Source: a virus
Virus record (IMG/VR): IMGVR_UViG_3300035390_000062
Coordinates: 1 to 30,764 of that record
Direction: 5' to 3' (one strand)
DNA: 30,764 nucleotides
Part shown: piece by piece, positions 1-7,955 of the stretch
Layout: every line of letters starts with the position of its first letter
How positions within the stretch are numbered: position 1 is the stretch's first letter
Position numbers and translations under genes: made by a program
The notes under the pieces: model-generated
Databases searched by the model: none
Told to the model about the DNA's origin: nothing
What the model saw: the letters and a program-made list of their open reading frames with translations, nothing else

Positions 1-216
1 ATGTTCAATTATACACACTTTTCGAAACGCCTCCAAGCTACGCGCATCAACTATAGCCTCACAATTGAATCACTATCCAAGCTGACTGGGATACCAGCTG
101 CTACGTTACAGGGCTATGAGTCACAGTCAATGATTGTCGACATTGAAGACCTGGTGAAGATTGCGGATGTATTTGATGTTAGCTTGGATTACATAGTCAG
201 ACAATCAATCCCATAG
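1..216 (+). CDS. small XRE-family HTH DNA-binding protein
   Basis: A 71-residue protein that is essentially one helix-turn-helix domain of the Cro/CI (XRE) type. The pattern is visible as LTIESLSKLTGI then PAATLQGYE, the positions of helices 2 and 3, followed by the usual LVKIADVFDVSLDYIV tail in which the domain packs its last helix. No effector or dimerisation domain follows. It would bind an operator as a dimer. It starts at the first base of the window, so its promoter and ribosome binding site, and any upstream extension, are not visible. It converges with the gene at 243-887. As a lone repressor at the edge of a prophage it may control neighbouring cargo; it is too short to be the main CI repressor of this phage, which is at the other end. 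Confidence 0.75.
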   Translation: MFNYTHFSKRLQATRINYSLTIESLSKLTGIPAATLQGYESQSMIVDIEDLVKIADVFDVSLDYIVRQSIP

Positions 217-245
217 AATAATATCTCTCAAGGTTATTTATTCTA
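214..245. terminator. possible weak bidirectional terminator between convergent genes
   Basis: A perfect 8-bp inverted repeat, TAGAATAA at 214-221 and TTATTCTA at 238-245, encloses both stop codons of the convergent genes. The stem is AT-only and has no clean T-run, so termination activity is doubtful. Confidence 0.25.
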
Positions 246-887
246 AACTATTTTATCTGATTCTAGTTCGCACGCAATCTTATGTAATATATTGCTTGTC
301 ACATCATCACAGAAAAACGATAAACTGTTTAGCAATTCTACCAAGGCATCGGCAAACTCTTGAATTTCTACCCCCTTATTAATCACATTCATATTAAAAT
401 GTATTATTTGCGCTTTAATTTCTAGATTATACTCCTCCGGAAAGTGTTTATCTATATCAAAAAAACCTTGCTCACTCATGTTATCAATTACTTCAAGAAA
501 TGATTTTAGTTGATTTTTGGATTGCTTATAATGAACAGATTCATCTCTGAAACTTTTCACAAATTTATTGTTAAATGTTTTTAGGTTCTTAAAATCCATT
601 TCACTAATGATTCTAGCATATGCATCATTTGATCTAAAATCGTCTGATATATAATTCTCTAATCCATTTTTTTTATCAAAATCCTTCAAAAGCTTAATAG
701 CTTCATTGAAGTGAATAAGCATTTGCTGTGATAAATACAAACTCAAAGTATTGTTACTCTCATGCTTACTTGCCATCAAAAGAAGCTCTACTGTCGAAGA
801 TATATCAAAATTAATTTTCCCCATTTTAAATAACCAAAAATATAAATTTTGATTTTCTTCGCAAATTGAACTAAATGTAACCCGCAT
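243..887 (-). CDS. hypothetical protein, 214 aa
   Basis: I do not recognise this family. The start is placed at the ATG at 887 because GAGGTG lies at proper distance before it; an ATG 15 bases upstream has no such site. The protein is soluble, acidic and helical, with no signal peptide or membrane segment. It contains stretches such as KTFNNKFVKSFRDESVHYKQ and SEQGFFDIDKHFPEEYN, and an RDExxH-like short motif that might be functional but is not diagnostic. It lies downstream of the 146-aa gene (934-1374) with 46 bases between, so both may be one transcript driven from the promoter near 1400. Location outside the late operon, at the phage edge, suggests prophage cargo expressed in the lysogen rather than virion structure. 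Confidence 0.6.
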   Translation of the reverse strand: MRVTFSSICEENQNLYFWLFKMGKINFDISSTVELLLMASKHESNNTLSLYLSQQMLIHFNEAIKLLKDFDKKNGLENYISDDFRSNDAYARIISEMDFKNLKTFNNKFVKSFRDESVHYKQSKNQLKSFLEVIDNMSEQGFFDIDKHFPEEYNLEIKAQIIHFNMNVINKGVEIQEFADALVELLNSLSFFCDDVTSNILHKIACELESDKIV

Positions 888-933
888 TATCACACCTCGC
901 ATATCTATAAGCTTACTTAATTATTTGATCTAA

Positions 934-1374
934 CTACGAATACTTTAACCGCCATATACTTGTAATATTTCTGCTGATAACGTCGTGTAAATTCTCTATG
1001 TAATTTAATTGAGCTTTCCAAATGACTCTATCAGATTTTATATCGTATTCTATTGCTAATACTTCATTCATTAATTCTCTCAAAAAAATCCGATCATCCT
1101 TAAGCAAATAGCAGTATATTTTCCTATAAACCCTTAAAGCAATTTTATATGATATTTCAATTTCTTCTTTTGAGACATATTTCAGATATTGCTCATCGCT
1201 TCCAATCATTTCTACCGAAAGTTCATTCTTCGCTAAAACAAATTCCTCAAGTACAAGCTTATTCATCTCTGATTCAATATTTTTGCCATTATTTTTCTTC
1301 GCTACATATGCACTGTAGGAAGATGCAACAAATGTGGCACCAATTGCTATTAAGGTTATATACTCAGCATTCAT
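934..1374 (-). CDS. hypothetical membrane-anchored protein, 146 aa
   Basis: No family recognised. Residues about 3-23 (ITLIAIGATFVASSYSAYVA) form one N-terminal membrane helix, followed by a basic stretch (KKNNGKN) that would sit in the cytoplasm, then about 110 helical, charged residues. That layout fits a protein tethered to the inner face of the membrane. The start is well supported: GGAGG stands 8 bases before the ATG. It has its own extended -10 promoter just behind the late-operon terminator, and the 214-aa gene follows, so the two probably form a short operon independent of late transcription. Membrane-anchored small proteins at this position are often superinfection-exclusion or other lysogenic-conversion products; that role is inference only. 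Confidence 0.6.
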   Translation of the reverse strand: MNAEYITLIAIGATFVASSYSAYVAKKNNGKNIESEMNKLVLEEFVLAKNELSVEMIGSDEQYLKYVSKEEIEISYKIALRVYRKIYCYLLKDDRIFLRELMNEVLAIEYDIKSDRVIWKAQLNYIENLHDVISRNITSIWRLKYS

Positions 1375-1397
1375 AATCCCACCTCCTAGGTAATACT

Positions 1398-1406
1398 ATT
1401 ATACCA
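1398..1406 (-). promoter_or_regulatory. extended -10 promoter for the 146-aa/214-aa pair
   Basis: On the minus strand the sequence reads TTTTTTGGTATAATAG: a consensus TATAAT at 1403-1398 preceded by TG plus one base, the extended -10 signature. No good -35 hexamer is seen, which an extended -10 can tolerate. It lies between the late terminator stem and the ATG at 1374. Confidence 0.5.
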
Positions 1407-1460
1407 AAAAATAACAAGAGCCGGCCAGCCCCCAGGAGGTTAAGGGACTAGTCGGCTTTT
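1404..1460 (-). terminator. late-operon intrinsic terminator
   Basis: A GC-rich inverted repeat with left arm AGCCGGCCAGCCC (1419-1431) and right arm GGGACTAGTCGGCT (1444-1457), with one bulge and G-T pairs. On the minus strand the stem is followed by a T-rich tract (1413-1406). It directly follows the holin gene and should end late transcription. The plus side has only four Ts. Confidence 0.7.
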
Positions 1461-1466
1461 ATATGG

Positions 1467-1802
1467 TTATTGTAGATTTGTCTCAGTTTGCACTAATGCA
1501 GATCGCTGCTGCTTCATCCAAGTGTTCATCTGCAGAACCGCAGACTCAATCAGTAAATCAATCTCTATCTTATTTATATCAATACCATACTGCTGCAGCT
1601 TCTCAAGCACATATTTTTTCTTCTCTTCTCCCACTCCTGAACCGAAAATCTGCTCAGCTCCTTGAACAGTTACAACAACTAGGCTCTTCAGCATATCGAA
1701 CTGGCTCTTGGTGATCACTCCTTTATAGAGCAGTAACGCTCCCAATGCAATAAGCAGCATATAAATTATCAGGTACACTAAACTATACTCCATCATATTC
1801 AT
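1467..1802 (-). CDS. phage holin, LL-H type
   Basis: Makes the membrane lesion that lets the endolysin reach the wall. Residues about 5-29 are one strongly hydrophobic helix (YLIIYMLLIALGALLLY) near the N-terminus, then a helical charged region with LKSLVVVTVQGAEQIFG and VLEKLQQYGIDINKIEIDLLIESAV. This single helix plus 'VxxVEQ..GSGxxKK..V' C-terminal pattern is what I know from the LL-H holin family (about 100-130 aa), and the length of 111 fits. The ATG two codons in (1796) has better spacing from AAAGGAAG than the first ATG, so the true protein may be 109 aa. It overlaps the end of the upstream 78-aa membrane gene and is the last gene before the late terminator. Confidence 0.8.
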   Translation of the reverse strand: MNMMEYSLVYLIIYMLLIALGALLLYKGVITKSQFDMLKSLVVVTVQGAEQIFGSGVGEEKKKYVLEKLQQYGIDINKIEIDLLIESAVLQMNTWMKQQRSALVQTETNLQ

Positions 1803-2019
1803 CTTCCTTTCTTATGCGGTACTTCGAGTAGTTCTCAAAGCCCGCCTTCCCCATATAAGCAACAACCGTCCCACTGAACATGAAACCTACAGCAGAAAGG
1901 ACCTCGCTTGGCGCGAAGCCCTTATATAGCCACATTATGAGTGATAAATCCACTACCAGGATTGTATTGACCAGAACCCATTTTACAATCATCTTACTGA
2001 ATGTCTTTTCACCCATCAT
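1783..2019 (-). CDS. small two-helix membrane protein, holin-like
   Basis: 78 residues with two predicted membrane helices, about 13-31 (LVNTILVVDLSLIMWLYKG) and 38-56 (VLSAVGFMFSGTVVAYMG), and a short basic/acidic C-terminus. It sits between the amidase (4-base ATGA overlap) and the LL-H holin (20-base overlap), so all three are translationally coupled. The position in the lysis cassette suggests a second holin, an antiholin or a pinholin-like partner. No named family is claimed; function is by context. Confidence 0.6.
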   Translation of the reverse strand: MMGEKTFSKMIVKWVLVNTILVVDLSLIMWLYKGFAPSEVLSAVGFMFSGTVVAYMGKAGFENYSKYRIRKEDEYDGV

Positions 2020-2678
2020 ACAAGTCCCGTCCTTTTAGCGAGGTTATAAATCATCGTCCAGAGCTCTTCCCTGGTCACGGTATCCTTTGGCCGGGTGCCA
2101 TCTGATATGCCCATTTTCTTGATCCAGAGCCAAGCTTCTTTGGCCCACAGCGAGACATCACTTACTCCTGATAGGTTGTCTGTCACTCTGAGTTTAAGGC
2201 TCTCTAGAGGAAATAGGCGTCCTGGACAGCTTTTATAATCTGCATAATCTCTATGGCCCTTAATATCCTCTGACTGGATCCCAGTAAGCTTCATGAGAGC
2301 GCAAATAAGCTTTGCTCCAGCTTCGAACTGGATCTCAGTAATCTGGTCCTTATCAAAGTTCCCTTCAAAGACAATACCCACAGCTCGATGATTCATTGAC
2401 ATCTCTTTACAATGAGCTCCTATGTATCCATAAGGCCTGCCAAGTTCGACCTCCCCTGACTTGGTAATCCTAACGTGATACCCTACTCCAGACCACCCTC
2501 TATGATGGATATGATCTTCATGAATCTGTTTCATTGTACCGCCTGACCAAATGTCATGATGCACGATGATATGACTAATCCTATGCGCAGATTTGACTAA
2601 AGGCTGCGTGAATTGCAGGTCATAATCGATTACTTCAAGCTCGGCTTTCTGAGCTGCTTCCTTAAATAAATTGCTCAC
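2016..2678 (-). CDS. endolysin: N-acetylmuramoyl-L-alanine amidase with SLH-like C-terminus
   Basis: Cleaves the bond between N-acetylmuramic acid and L-alanine in peptidoglycan at lysis. Residues about 30-160 are an Amidase_2/PGRP fold: zinc ligands are readable as His40 (or 41) in IIVHHDIW, His142 in GHRDYAD and Cys151 in SCPGR, with the conserved GYHVRI (Tyr67) strand between. Residues about 176-220 (WAKEAWLWIKKMGISDG, then TVTREELWTMIYNLAKR) match a single S-layer-homology-type motif, which would target secondary wall polymers. Translation starts at GTG, with AAAGGAGTGA properly placed before it. There is no signal peptide, so export depends on the holin. It is followed by the two small membrane genes. 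Confidence 0.9.
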   Translation of the reverse strand: MSNLFKEAAQKAELEVIDYDLQFTQPLVKSAHRISHIIVHHDIWSGGTMKQIHEDHIHHRGWSGVGYHVRITKSGEVELGRPYGYIGAHCKEMSMNHRAVGIVFEGNFDKDQITEIQFEAGAKLICALMKLTGIQSEDIKGHRDYADYKSCPGRLFPLESLKLRVTDNLSGVSDVSLWAKEAWLWIKKMGISDGTRPKDTVTREELWTMIYNLAKRTGLV

Positions 2679-2692
2679 TTAATATCACTCCT

Positions 2693-3091
2693 TTAACTGA
2701 TAGAAGTCCAGATGAAACTACCGGCGCCTGCTATGATCAAGCTGATCAGTAACCACTTGATCTGGCCAAGCATTTTCTCTGCATCTCTACCACCTTTTCT
2801 CTCCAGGTCATCTACACGCTCATGGAGCCTAGCCACTGTGTCTTTGGTCTCCATTTTGTCCTCGATGTTCTCAATTTTATCTTCATGGACCTTTAGCGTT
2901 TCTACTAATGATCGCAGCTCTTCACCCTGCTGACGTGTCTGCTCAGCAATCACCTTGATATTGGAATTCATCTCATGGATTGCTTCTATGGTGCTTTCAG
3001 CTTTGTCTATTCGCTTAGTGTTACTCCTGGATCTGGCGTCAATCTCAACGAGTTTCTTAGTATGTTCAAGTACCATTTCAGGATCATGCAT
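2693..3091 (-). CDS. XhlA-like coiled-coil protein with C-terminal membrane anchor
   Basis: 132 residues. Residues 1 to about 105 are charged and heptad-like (IDKAESTIEAIHEMNSNIKV, LKVHEDKIENIEDKME), a long coiled coil; residues about 110-131 (IKWLLISLIIAGAGSFIWTS) are one membrane helix at the very end. This layout is that of the phage haemolysin XhlA family, which works with holin and amidase at the membrane in host lysis. The coiled coil here is longer than in the shortest XhlA proteins. A strong AGGAGG precedes the ATG. It lies between the receptor-binding-like gene and the amidase, the usual place for this family. Confidence 0.65.
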   Translation of the reverse strand: MHDPEMVLEHTKKLVEIDARSRSNTKRIDKAESTIEAIHEMNSNIKVIAEQTRQQGEELRSLVETLKVHEDKIENIEDKMETKDTVARLHERVDDLERKGGRDAEKMLGQIKWLLISLIIAGAGSFIWTSIS

Positions 3092-3102
3092 ATGTCAACC
3101 TC

Positions 3103-4434
3103 CTACGCTTCTAATAACGTATATGTGATTTTTAAGATATCAGTAGCTGTCTTAGTTATTGAAGTAGCAAGATTATTGATTGTTAAAAGCATTCCTGGTG
3201 GTGCTACAAAATACGCTTTTTCATTGCTACTGTAATAGTATTGAGATTTAATCAGCGTCAATCTATTAGTAAGTTTTGACAGAAACTGACTACCTACCCA
3301 ATCAGCGCTGCGGCTGACTCCACCAAGATGTAACAAGAGTTCACCAGCTACCGCGTCCGCTTTGGCGAAATTATAATAATCATTAGTAGCGGAAGTCGCG
3401 TCAGCGATTGTGATATAGAATTCATTCGTACCTTCAATAAATTGAATCGATTGCCTCGGGTATCCCAATACCCCACTCATCGTGAAATTTCTTAAATACA
3501 ATCCAGACATATCGAAGATAGAAATAGTAGCAATATCTGTCACAGAATCGTAGTCAGTAACAGCCGCGATGTAAGAGCCATTCAAATCGAAACTCCCATA
3601 GCAATAAGAATTCCCATCATAAGTCCCACCTAATGTAATTGTAGAAACTAAATCACCTGTAGCCTTGTTCAGTTTCAGGATTGTGATCACATCGCTTGTC
3701 GAATCGTATTGATTGACATAAATATAACCATCGTACTCCTTTATAACAATATTTTTATTCATTAGAGTAACGACATTTGCTTTTATCAGAGTCCAATCGA
3801 CAGTTGATTGTTTTTTGCCAAAACCAATATTGCCGATGTAATCCCGAACATAGAGGCCTTTATCGCTTTTAATGCCATAGAGCTTTTCATTGTCTTGATC
3901 ATAATAGAATGCCCCACCATAACTTTGAAACCCTCCATTAGTATCAAGGTCTGCATTATAACCACTGTATTTAGAAAGTAGCGGCCCAGTGTTATCAAAT
4001 AAATCAGGTGGTGTAAGGCAAATAGATCTGATTGTCCCATTCCCTTCATTTTGTCCCCATTGCCAAATGAATTTATAGCCGCCAGAAACCTCTCCGGAAT
4101 CAACTGTTTGATAAGTGCCACCGATAGATGTATCCTTCGTATTGATATTTGTCTCAGATTTACCACCTATCCCGAGGACTTTCCCAGAAGGAAATTTATT
4201 TGTAAGAGACTGTGAATCCTCTAGCAGATAAATTCCTCCAAACAGATCTTCAAGATTTGAATTTATCAGCCAATCTTTCAATAACAGATAATTGTGTTGA
4301 TAAGAATTCATTTTGCTTGCATTATCATTTAGAAGATCATTTATCACACTTGTAATGATATTTTTATCTTCGGCTTCAAATTTAACAGCGCCTGTTTCAG
4401 CGTCAATCAACTGAATGTTTGCAATTCCTCTCAT
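3103..4434 (-). CDS. tail tip / receptor-binding-like protein
   Basis: 443 residues. The first 35 residues (RGIANIQLIDAETGAVKFEA, then KNIITSVINDLL) look like the short N-terminal adaptor seen on many clostridial phage tail proteins that attaches a variable protein to the tail hub. From about residue 150 the chain shows blade-like repeats with an aspartate/glycine turn, for example LNKATGDLVSTITLGG, DLNGSYIAAV, FDMSGLYLRNF and FIEGTNEFYITI, which suggests a beta-propeller. A propeller at the tail tip would bind a cell-surface sugar or protein. It lies after the hub protein and just before the lysis genes, where host-range genes sit. The fold assignment is by eye; the precise receptor is unknown. 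Confidence 0.6.
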   Translation of the reverse strand: MRGIANIQLIDAETGAVKFEAEDKNIITSVINDLLNDNASKMNSYQHNYLLLKDWLINSNLEDLFGGIYLLEDSQSLTNKFPSGKVLGIGGKSETNINTKDTSIGGTYQTVDSGEVSGGYKFIWQWGQNEGNGTIRSICLTPPDLFDNTGPLLSKYSGYNADLDTNGGFQSYGGAFYYDQDNEKLYGIKSDKGLYVRDYIGNIGFGKKQSTVDWTLIKANVVTLMNKNIVIKEYDGYIYVNQYDSTSDVITILKLNKATGDLVSTITLGGTYDGNSYCYGSFDLNGSYIAAVTDYDSVTDIATISIFDMSGLYLRNFTMSGVLGYPRQSIQFIEGTNEFYITIADATSATNDYYNFAKADAVAGELLLHLGGVSRSADWVGSQFLSKLTNRLTLIKSQYYYSSNEKAYFVAPPGMLLTINNLATSITKTATDILKITYTLLEA

Positions 4435-4444
4435 GTTTTTCCTC

Positions 4445-6214
4445 CTAGCTAAATACAGTACTTATGGATCCATCGGTAAGATTCACTACCGAATAGTTCT
4501 GCGATAAAATATTGATCATGGTTGAAATGTTTAGTGTATCCGTAACACCTTTTTCTGTCGTAATGATTAATAAATCCTCAACAGAATCTATCAATTGAAT
4601 CACATCAAATGAAGTCGCCCGTAACGTAATAAGATTGGCTACCGATAGGATATCAAATGGCCTTGTTGGATCAGGAATATATGGCTCTACATTGACCATC
4701 CCCAGTGCATGAACATCAGCTATAACATTGCTGATTGTAACAGCACCGTTTATACTGCTTGCTTCAACTTTGAATAGTGTATCGATGATCTGTCTCGCGG
4801 GCATAACAGACGTCAAATCAAAGAAATCTGAAGCACCTGCTGTGATTGTTTTTGTAATAGTTTTCATCACTCCAACATTATCTGATAGCTGGAGTGTAAC
4901 AGTATCTGTAGCCGCAGCTACCAATTGAAAGTTGAGATTATAAAACACATGGTCAGCGTAATTCATCTTATACACTAAGGATACGATCGTCTGAAATGCC
5001 TGAGTAAGTAGTAACGAAATCGTGCTGCCATCATAGTATGTCATTGGCATCTGGTCAGGCTCATCAGCGGTGGAGATTATTGCTGCTCCACCTGATGACG
5101 TTTCTGATGATCCGAGTTTTTTCATTTCATCAGTCCAGGAAGTTGTTGGCTTCATCTTGTAGGCTACACCTGAAGGAGTTCCAGAGATTACTGCATCACT
5201 TGGATAAGTCTCTCTGACATAAATCTCAGCTGTAACCCGATAGATCAGATCATCTCCCTGATCGGTTATTCCTACCTGGATAATCGCAAATTGAAGCTCA
5301 GATGAAATCCCCATGGAAGGATAAGTCACGCAGAGTATCTGGTTGACATCAAATCCACTCTGTTTTGTTTTGAAACTGAATATAAGATTGCGCTTGTCGT
5401 AATTTTTAAGCAGATTGGCCGCAGTAATCGCAGCCTGATTGCCATCTATGATATCGCTGTTTCTGACAACCTTTCCAAACACCCCCGAGTATCCATCAAG
5501 ACCGCCCATCCTTACTATCTCGTCTGTATCATCCGATACACCGACTATTGTTCCTTCCTCTCCAGATGCGCCGACTACAAAAAGCCTATTCACATAATCG
5601 GCCAGGCTACTAGAGAGTTTAGGATTCCTGACTTCAATAGTCTTTACCGCTTCACTAATAGCGTATGGAGCAGCAGACATCTCAGTGTGTGTCGAGAAAT
5701 GAAACTTCTTGTCATCATCAACCCACCATCTGTATCCGGAAGTCTCTGCAAGTTGATCAAAGATATTCTTAAATGAATTAATCCCTAGATCCTTACTGGT
5801 AATTGTTGCACCGGCGTATATGAGTCCTTTCTGAATCCCTTCAGAGTATTCAGACGATGCAGAGAGGTATCCATCGATTACCTCAGAGATGTACTCTCCG
5901 CAGCTCTTTTCTTCAATCAATCCAGAACCTGTTCTCCTAGACATGATCTGCTCGTAACCGGTGGCCGTAATCGAAGTCCTCCAGGATCCAAAGCCTGCAT
6001 CAAAAATCTCAACAGTCTGAATAATGCCACCAAAGATTGAATTACTACTATCTGTGGCCACAACTTCATGCCCCTCAATTATTGATGTGTAGCTGCCAAC
6101 TAGCGTACAGGAAAAGCTATTCTTGGTATCATTGGACCTGGTAATACTGAGAGACCCCTCTTTCATATGCGGATAGTAATCCACTCCACCTATTGTAATC
6201 TTCAAACTATCCAC
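4445..6214 (-). CDS. tail hub / tail-associated protein
   Basis: 589 residues, directly after the tape measure gene. Residues 1 to about 350 read like the hub proteins of phage tails (gp27/prophage tail family): ITIGGVDYYPHMKEGSLSIT, a strand-rich NSFSCTLVG region, IFGGIIQTVE, then a segment with YRWWVDDDKKFHFS and repeated FxxxxxxSGFDVNQILCVTYP. The C-terminal third (about 390-589) is beta-rich with valine/threonine-rich strands and may form a carbohydrate-binding or trimerising module. No peptidase active site was seen. It probably starts at GTG six bases after the tape measure stop; a TTG three codons on is an alternative. It would close the tail tube and carry the receptor-binding protein encoded next. 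Confidence 0.65.
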   Translation of the reverse strand: MDSLKITIGGVDYYPHMKEGSLSITRSNDTKNSFSCTLVGSYTSIIEGHEVVATDSSNSIFGGIIQTVEIFDAGFGSWRTSITATGYEQIMSRRTGSGLIEEKSCGEYISEVIDGYLSASSEYSEGIQKGLIYAGATITSKDLGINSFKNIFDQLAETSGYRWWVDDDKKFHFSTHTEMSAAPYAISEAVKTIEVRNPKLSSSLADYVNRLFVVGASGEEGTIVGVSDDTDEIVRMGGLDGYSGVFGKVVRNSDIIDGNQAAITAANLLKNYDKRNLIFSFKTKQSGFDVNQILCVTYPSMGISSELQFAIIQVGITDQGDDLIYRVTAEIYVRETYPSDAVISGTPSGVAYKMKPTTSWTDEMKKLGSSETSSGGAAIISTADEPDQMPMTYYDGSTISLLLTQAFQTIVSLVYKMNYADHVFYNLNFQLVAAATDTVTLQLSDNVGVMKTITKTITAGASDFFDLTSVMPARQIIDTLFKVEASSINGAVTISNVIADVHALGMVNVEPYIPDPTRPFDILSVANLITLRATSFDVIQLIDSVEDLLIITTEKGVTDTLNISTMINILSQNYSVVNLTDGSISTVFS

Positions 6215-6218
6215 CCCA

Positions 6219-7955
6219 CTAATAAGAAATTGCTCCTGAAGTCTTAAGCTGCTTTGCCATCATCTTGCCAATCATCTCAACATCATAGTCAGAAGCAATG
6301 TGATTGCCAGTCACATTTACATTAATGTCTCCACCTTTGATTGCACCACCTAATCCATAACCAGAGCCTGAGCCGGACTGCGTAAATCCTCTCAACTCTT
6401 CTGGAATATCCGCATTAGGCGAGCGCCAATTACTGATAAAGTCAGAGATATTCTTAAAAATTCCTACGATTGAATCCTTTAACCCGGTGAAAAAGCCCTT
6501 GATCTTCTCTATTTTTTCGCTAAAAAAGCCCGATATCGAGCCCATAATGTCGCTTAGTTTCTCTTTAATAGAGCCCCAAATCTCAGACGCCTTTTCCTTG
6601 ATCTTATCCCAGTTCTTCCAAATGAGGACTCCTGTAGCAATGAGTCCTGCAATAGCCGTTACTGCGCCAATAACCGGAAGTGATATCGCACCAATTCCAC
6701 CCCCTAGGGCTACTGCTCCCCCTTTGAGAAGTGTAAAGGCAGCCTTTGCTTTCCCAAATATAGTGATCATCTTACCGACACCCAGTAGAACAGGTCCTAG
6801 AGCTGCAGCAAAGCCAATAATCTTGAGCATTGCATCAAACTGCTTATCGGACATGCCTGATAGTTTATCAGTGAATTTACCGATTGCTTCAATGATTTTT
6901 TCTATCTTTGGCTGAAGCTTATCAAAGGCTTTTATTGCTAGGTCTTCGAGTTTGCTTTTAAGCTCCTTCAGCCTTCCCTGGAGATTGTCATTCATGACAT
7001 CTGCCATCTTTTGAGCGGCGCCACTGCTACTGTCAATCTGTCCAGAAAGCTCATTAAAACGCTCACCTGCGCCTCCTAGAAGTGCTTCAACACCTTTCAG
7101 ATCTGCCTTATTGAAAATGTCTGATAGTGCATTAGCTTTATCTTCATCAGACAGAGAACCAAGTTTATCCCCGAAGTCCATCATGATATCATTCATAGAC
7201 CTCATATTGCCCTCTGAATCAAATATGTCAATGCCGAGGTTCTTGATTGCTTCCTTCGCCTGATCAGTTGGAGCAGTGAGTGATAGGATCATGTTTCTAA
7301 GTTTAGTCCCACCTTCAGCACCCTTGATGCCATTGTCAGCTAGGATTCCAAGAGCAGTACTGAGTTCAGTGGTCCCACCTTTAAGAAGGTTCGCCGTGCC
7401 ACCAACTGTGAGGATTGCTTCCCCAAGTTGTTCAACTGAGGTATTAGACTTTTGTGAAGTCTTGGCGAGTTTGTCGGTAAAGCCTGTTAGCTCTGACATA
7501 TCGAGTTTAAGTGCAGCCATAGAATCAGTGATCAGGTCAGAGGTGTACGCCAGATCCATTCCCCCAGCTGAGGCTAGATTCAGCACATCAGGTAGAGCCT
7601 TGATGGAACTCTCAGCATCATATCCAGCAAGCGCCAGGTACTTGAGTGCATCTGCTGATTCAGATGCTGAGAATTTTGTTTTCTTTCCCATCTCCCTTGC
7701 TGCATCCTCTAGTTTCCTTAGCTCCTCACCTGTTGCACCGGAGATCGCCTGGACCTCACTCATCGATGCCTCAAAGCCCATTCCAATCTTCGTAGCTGCG
7801 GCTCCCAGACCGATTGCTGGTATGGTGATGGCCTTTGTCATGGTAGCGCCTACATTCTGAAACTTCTTCCCGACATAGCCGATATCCTTTGTTAAGGTCC
7901 TCATTTTCTTATCGTATGAGCGCATATCGGCGCCGATTTTCACAAGTAATGCCAT
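6219..7955 (-). CDS. tail tape measure protein, TP901 type
   Basis: Sets tail length and is ejected with the DNA. Residues about 75-345 match the conserved TP901 tape-measure domain: FEASMSEVQAISGATGEELR, KTKFSASESADALKYLALAG, LTDKLAKTSQ-like LGEAILTVGGTANLL and GTKLRNMILSLTAP are hallmark segments. Hydrophobic stretches at about 385-450 (IIGFAAALGPVLLGVGKM, GAVTAIAGLIATGVLIW) are the usual membrane-active region, then two repeats of a WG(S)IKEKLSDI type. At 578 residues it is short for the family; by the known rule of about 1.5 angstrom per residue the tail would be near 85-90 nm. ATG follows the stop of the frameshift product without a gap, and GGGGTGG provides the binding site. Confidence 0.92.
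   Translation of the reverse strand: MALLVKIGADMRSYDKKMRTLTKDIGYVGKKFQNVGATMTKAITIPAIGLGAAATKIGMGFEASMSEVQAISGATGEELRKLEDAAREMGKKTKFSASESADALKYLALAGYDAESSIKALPDVLNLASAGGMDLAYTSDLITDSMAALKLDMSELTGFTDKLAKTSQKSNTSVEQLGEAILTVGGTANLLKGGTTELSTALGILADNGIKGAEGGTKLRNMILSLTAPTDQAKEAIKNLGIDIFDSEGNMRSMNDIMMDFGDKLGSLSDEDKANALSDIFNKADLKGVEALLGGAGERFNELSGQIDSSSGAAQKMADVMNDNLQGRLKELKSKLEDLAIKAFDKLQPKIEKIIEAIGKFTDKLSGMSDKQFDAMLKIIGFAAALGPVLLGVGKMITIFGKAKAAFTLLKGGAVALGGGIGAISLPVIGAVTAIAGLIATGVLIWKNWDKIKEKASEIWGSIKEKLSDIMGSISGFFSEKIEKIKGFFTGLKDSIVGIFKNISDFISNWRSPNADIPEELRGFTQSGSGSGYGLGGAIKGGDINVNVTGNHIASDYDVEMIGKMMAKQLKTSGAISY

Noticed and set aside
1149-1714. Plus-strand readings opposite the 146-aa gene and the holin gene
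   Set aside because: No binding sites; both are antisense to genes with good signals.
3786-4166. 126-aa minus-strand reading inside the receptor-binding-like gene
   Set aside because: An alternate frame of the 443-aa gene without a binding site; the main frame continues through it.
6487-7860. Two long plus-strand readings opposite the tape measure gene
   Set aside because: They lie antisense to a clear tape measure protein, lack binding sites and have biased, Ser/Pro-rich composition typical of shadow frames.
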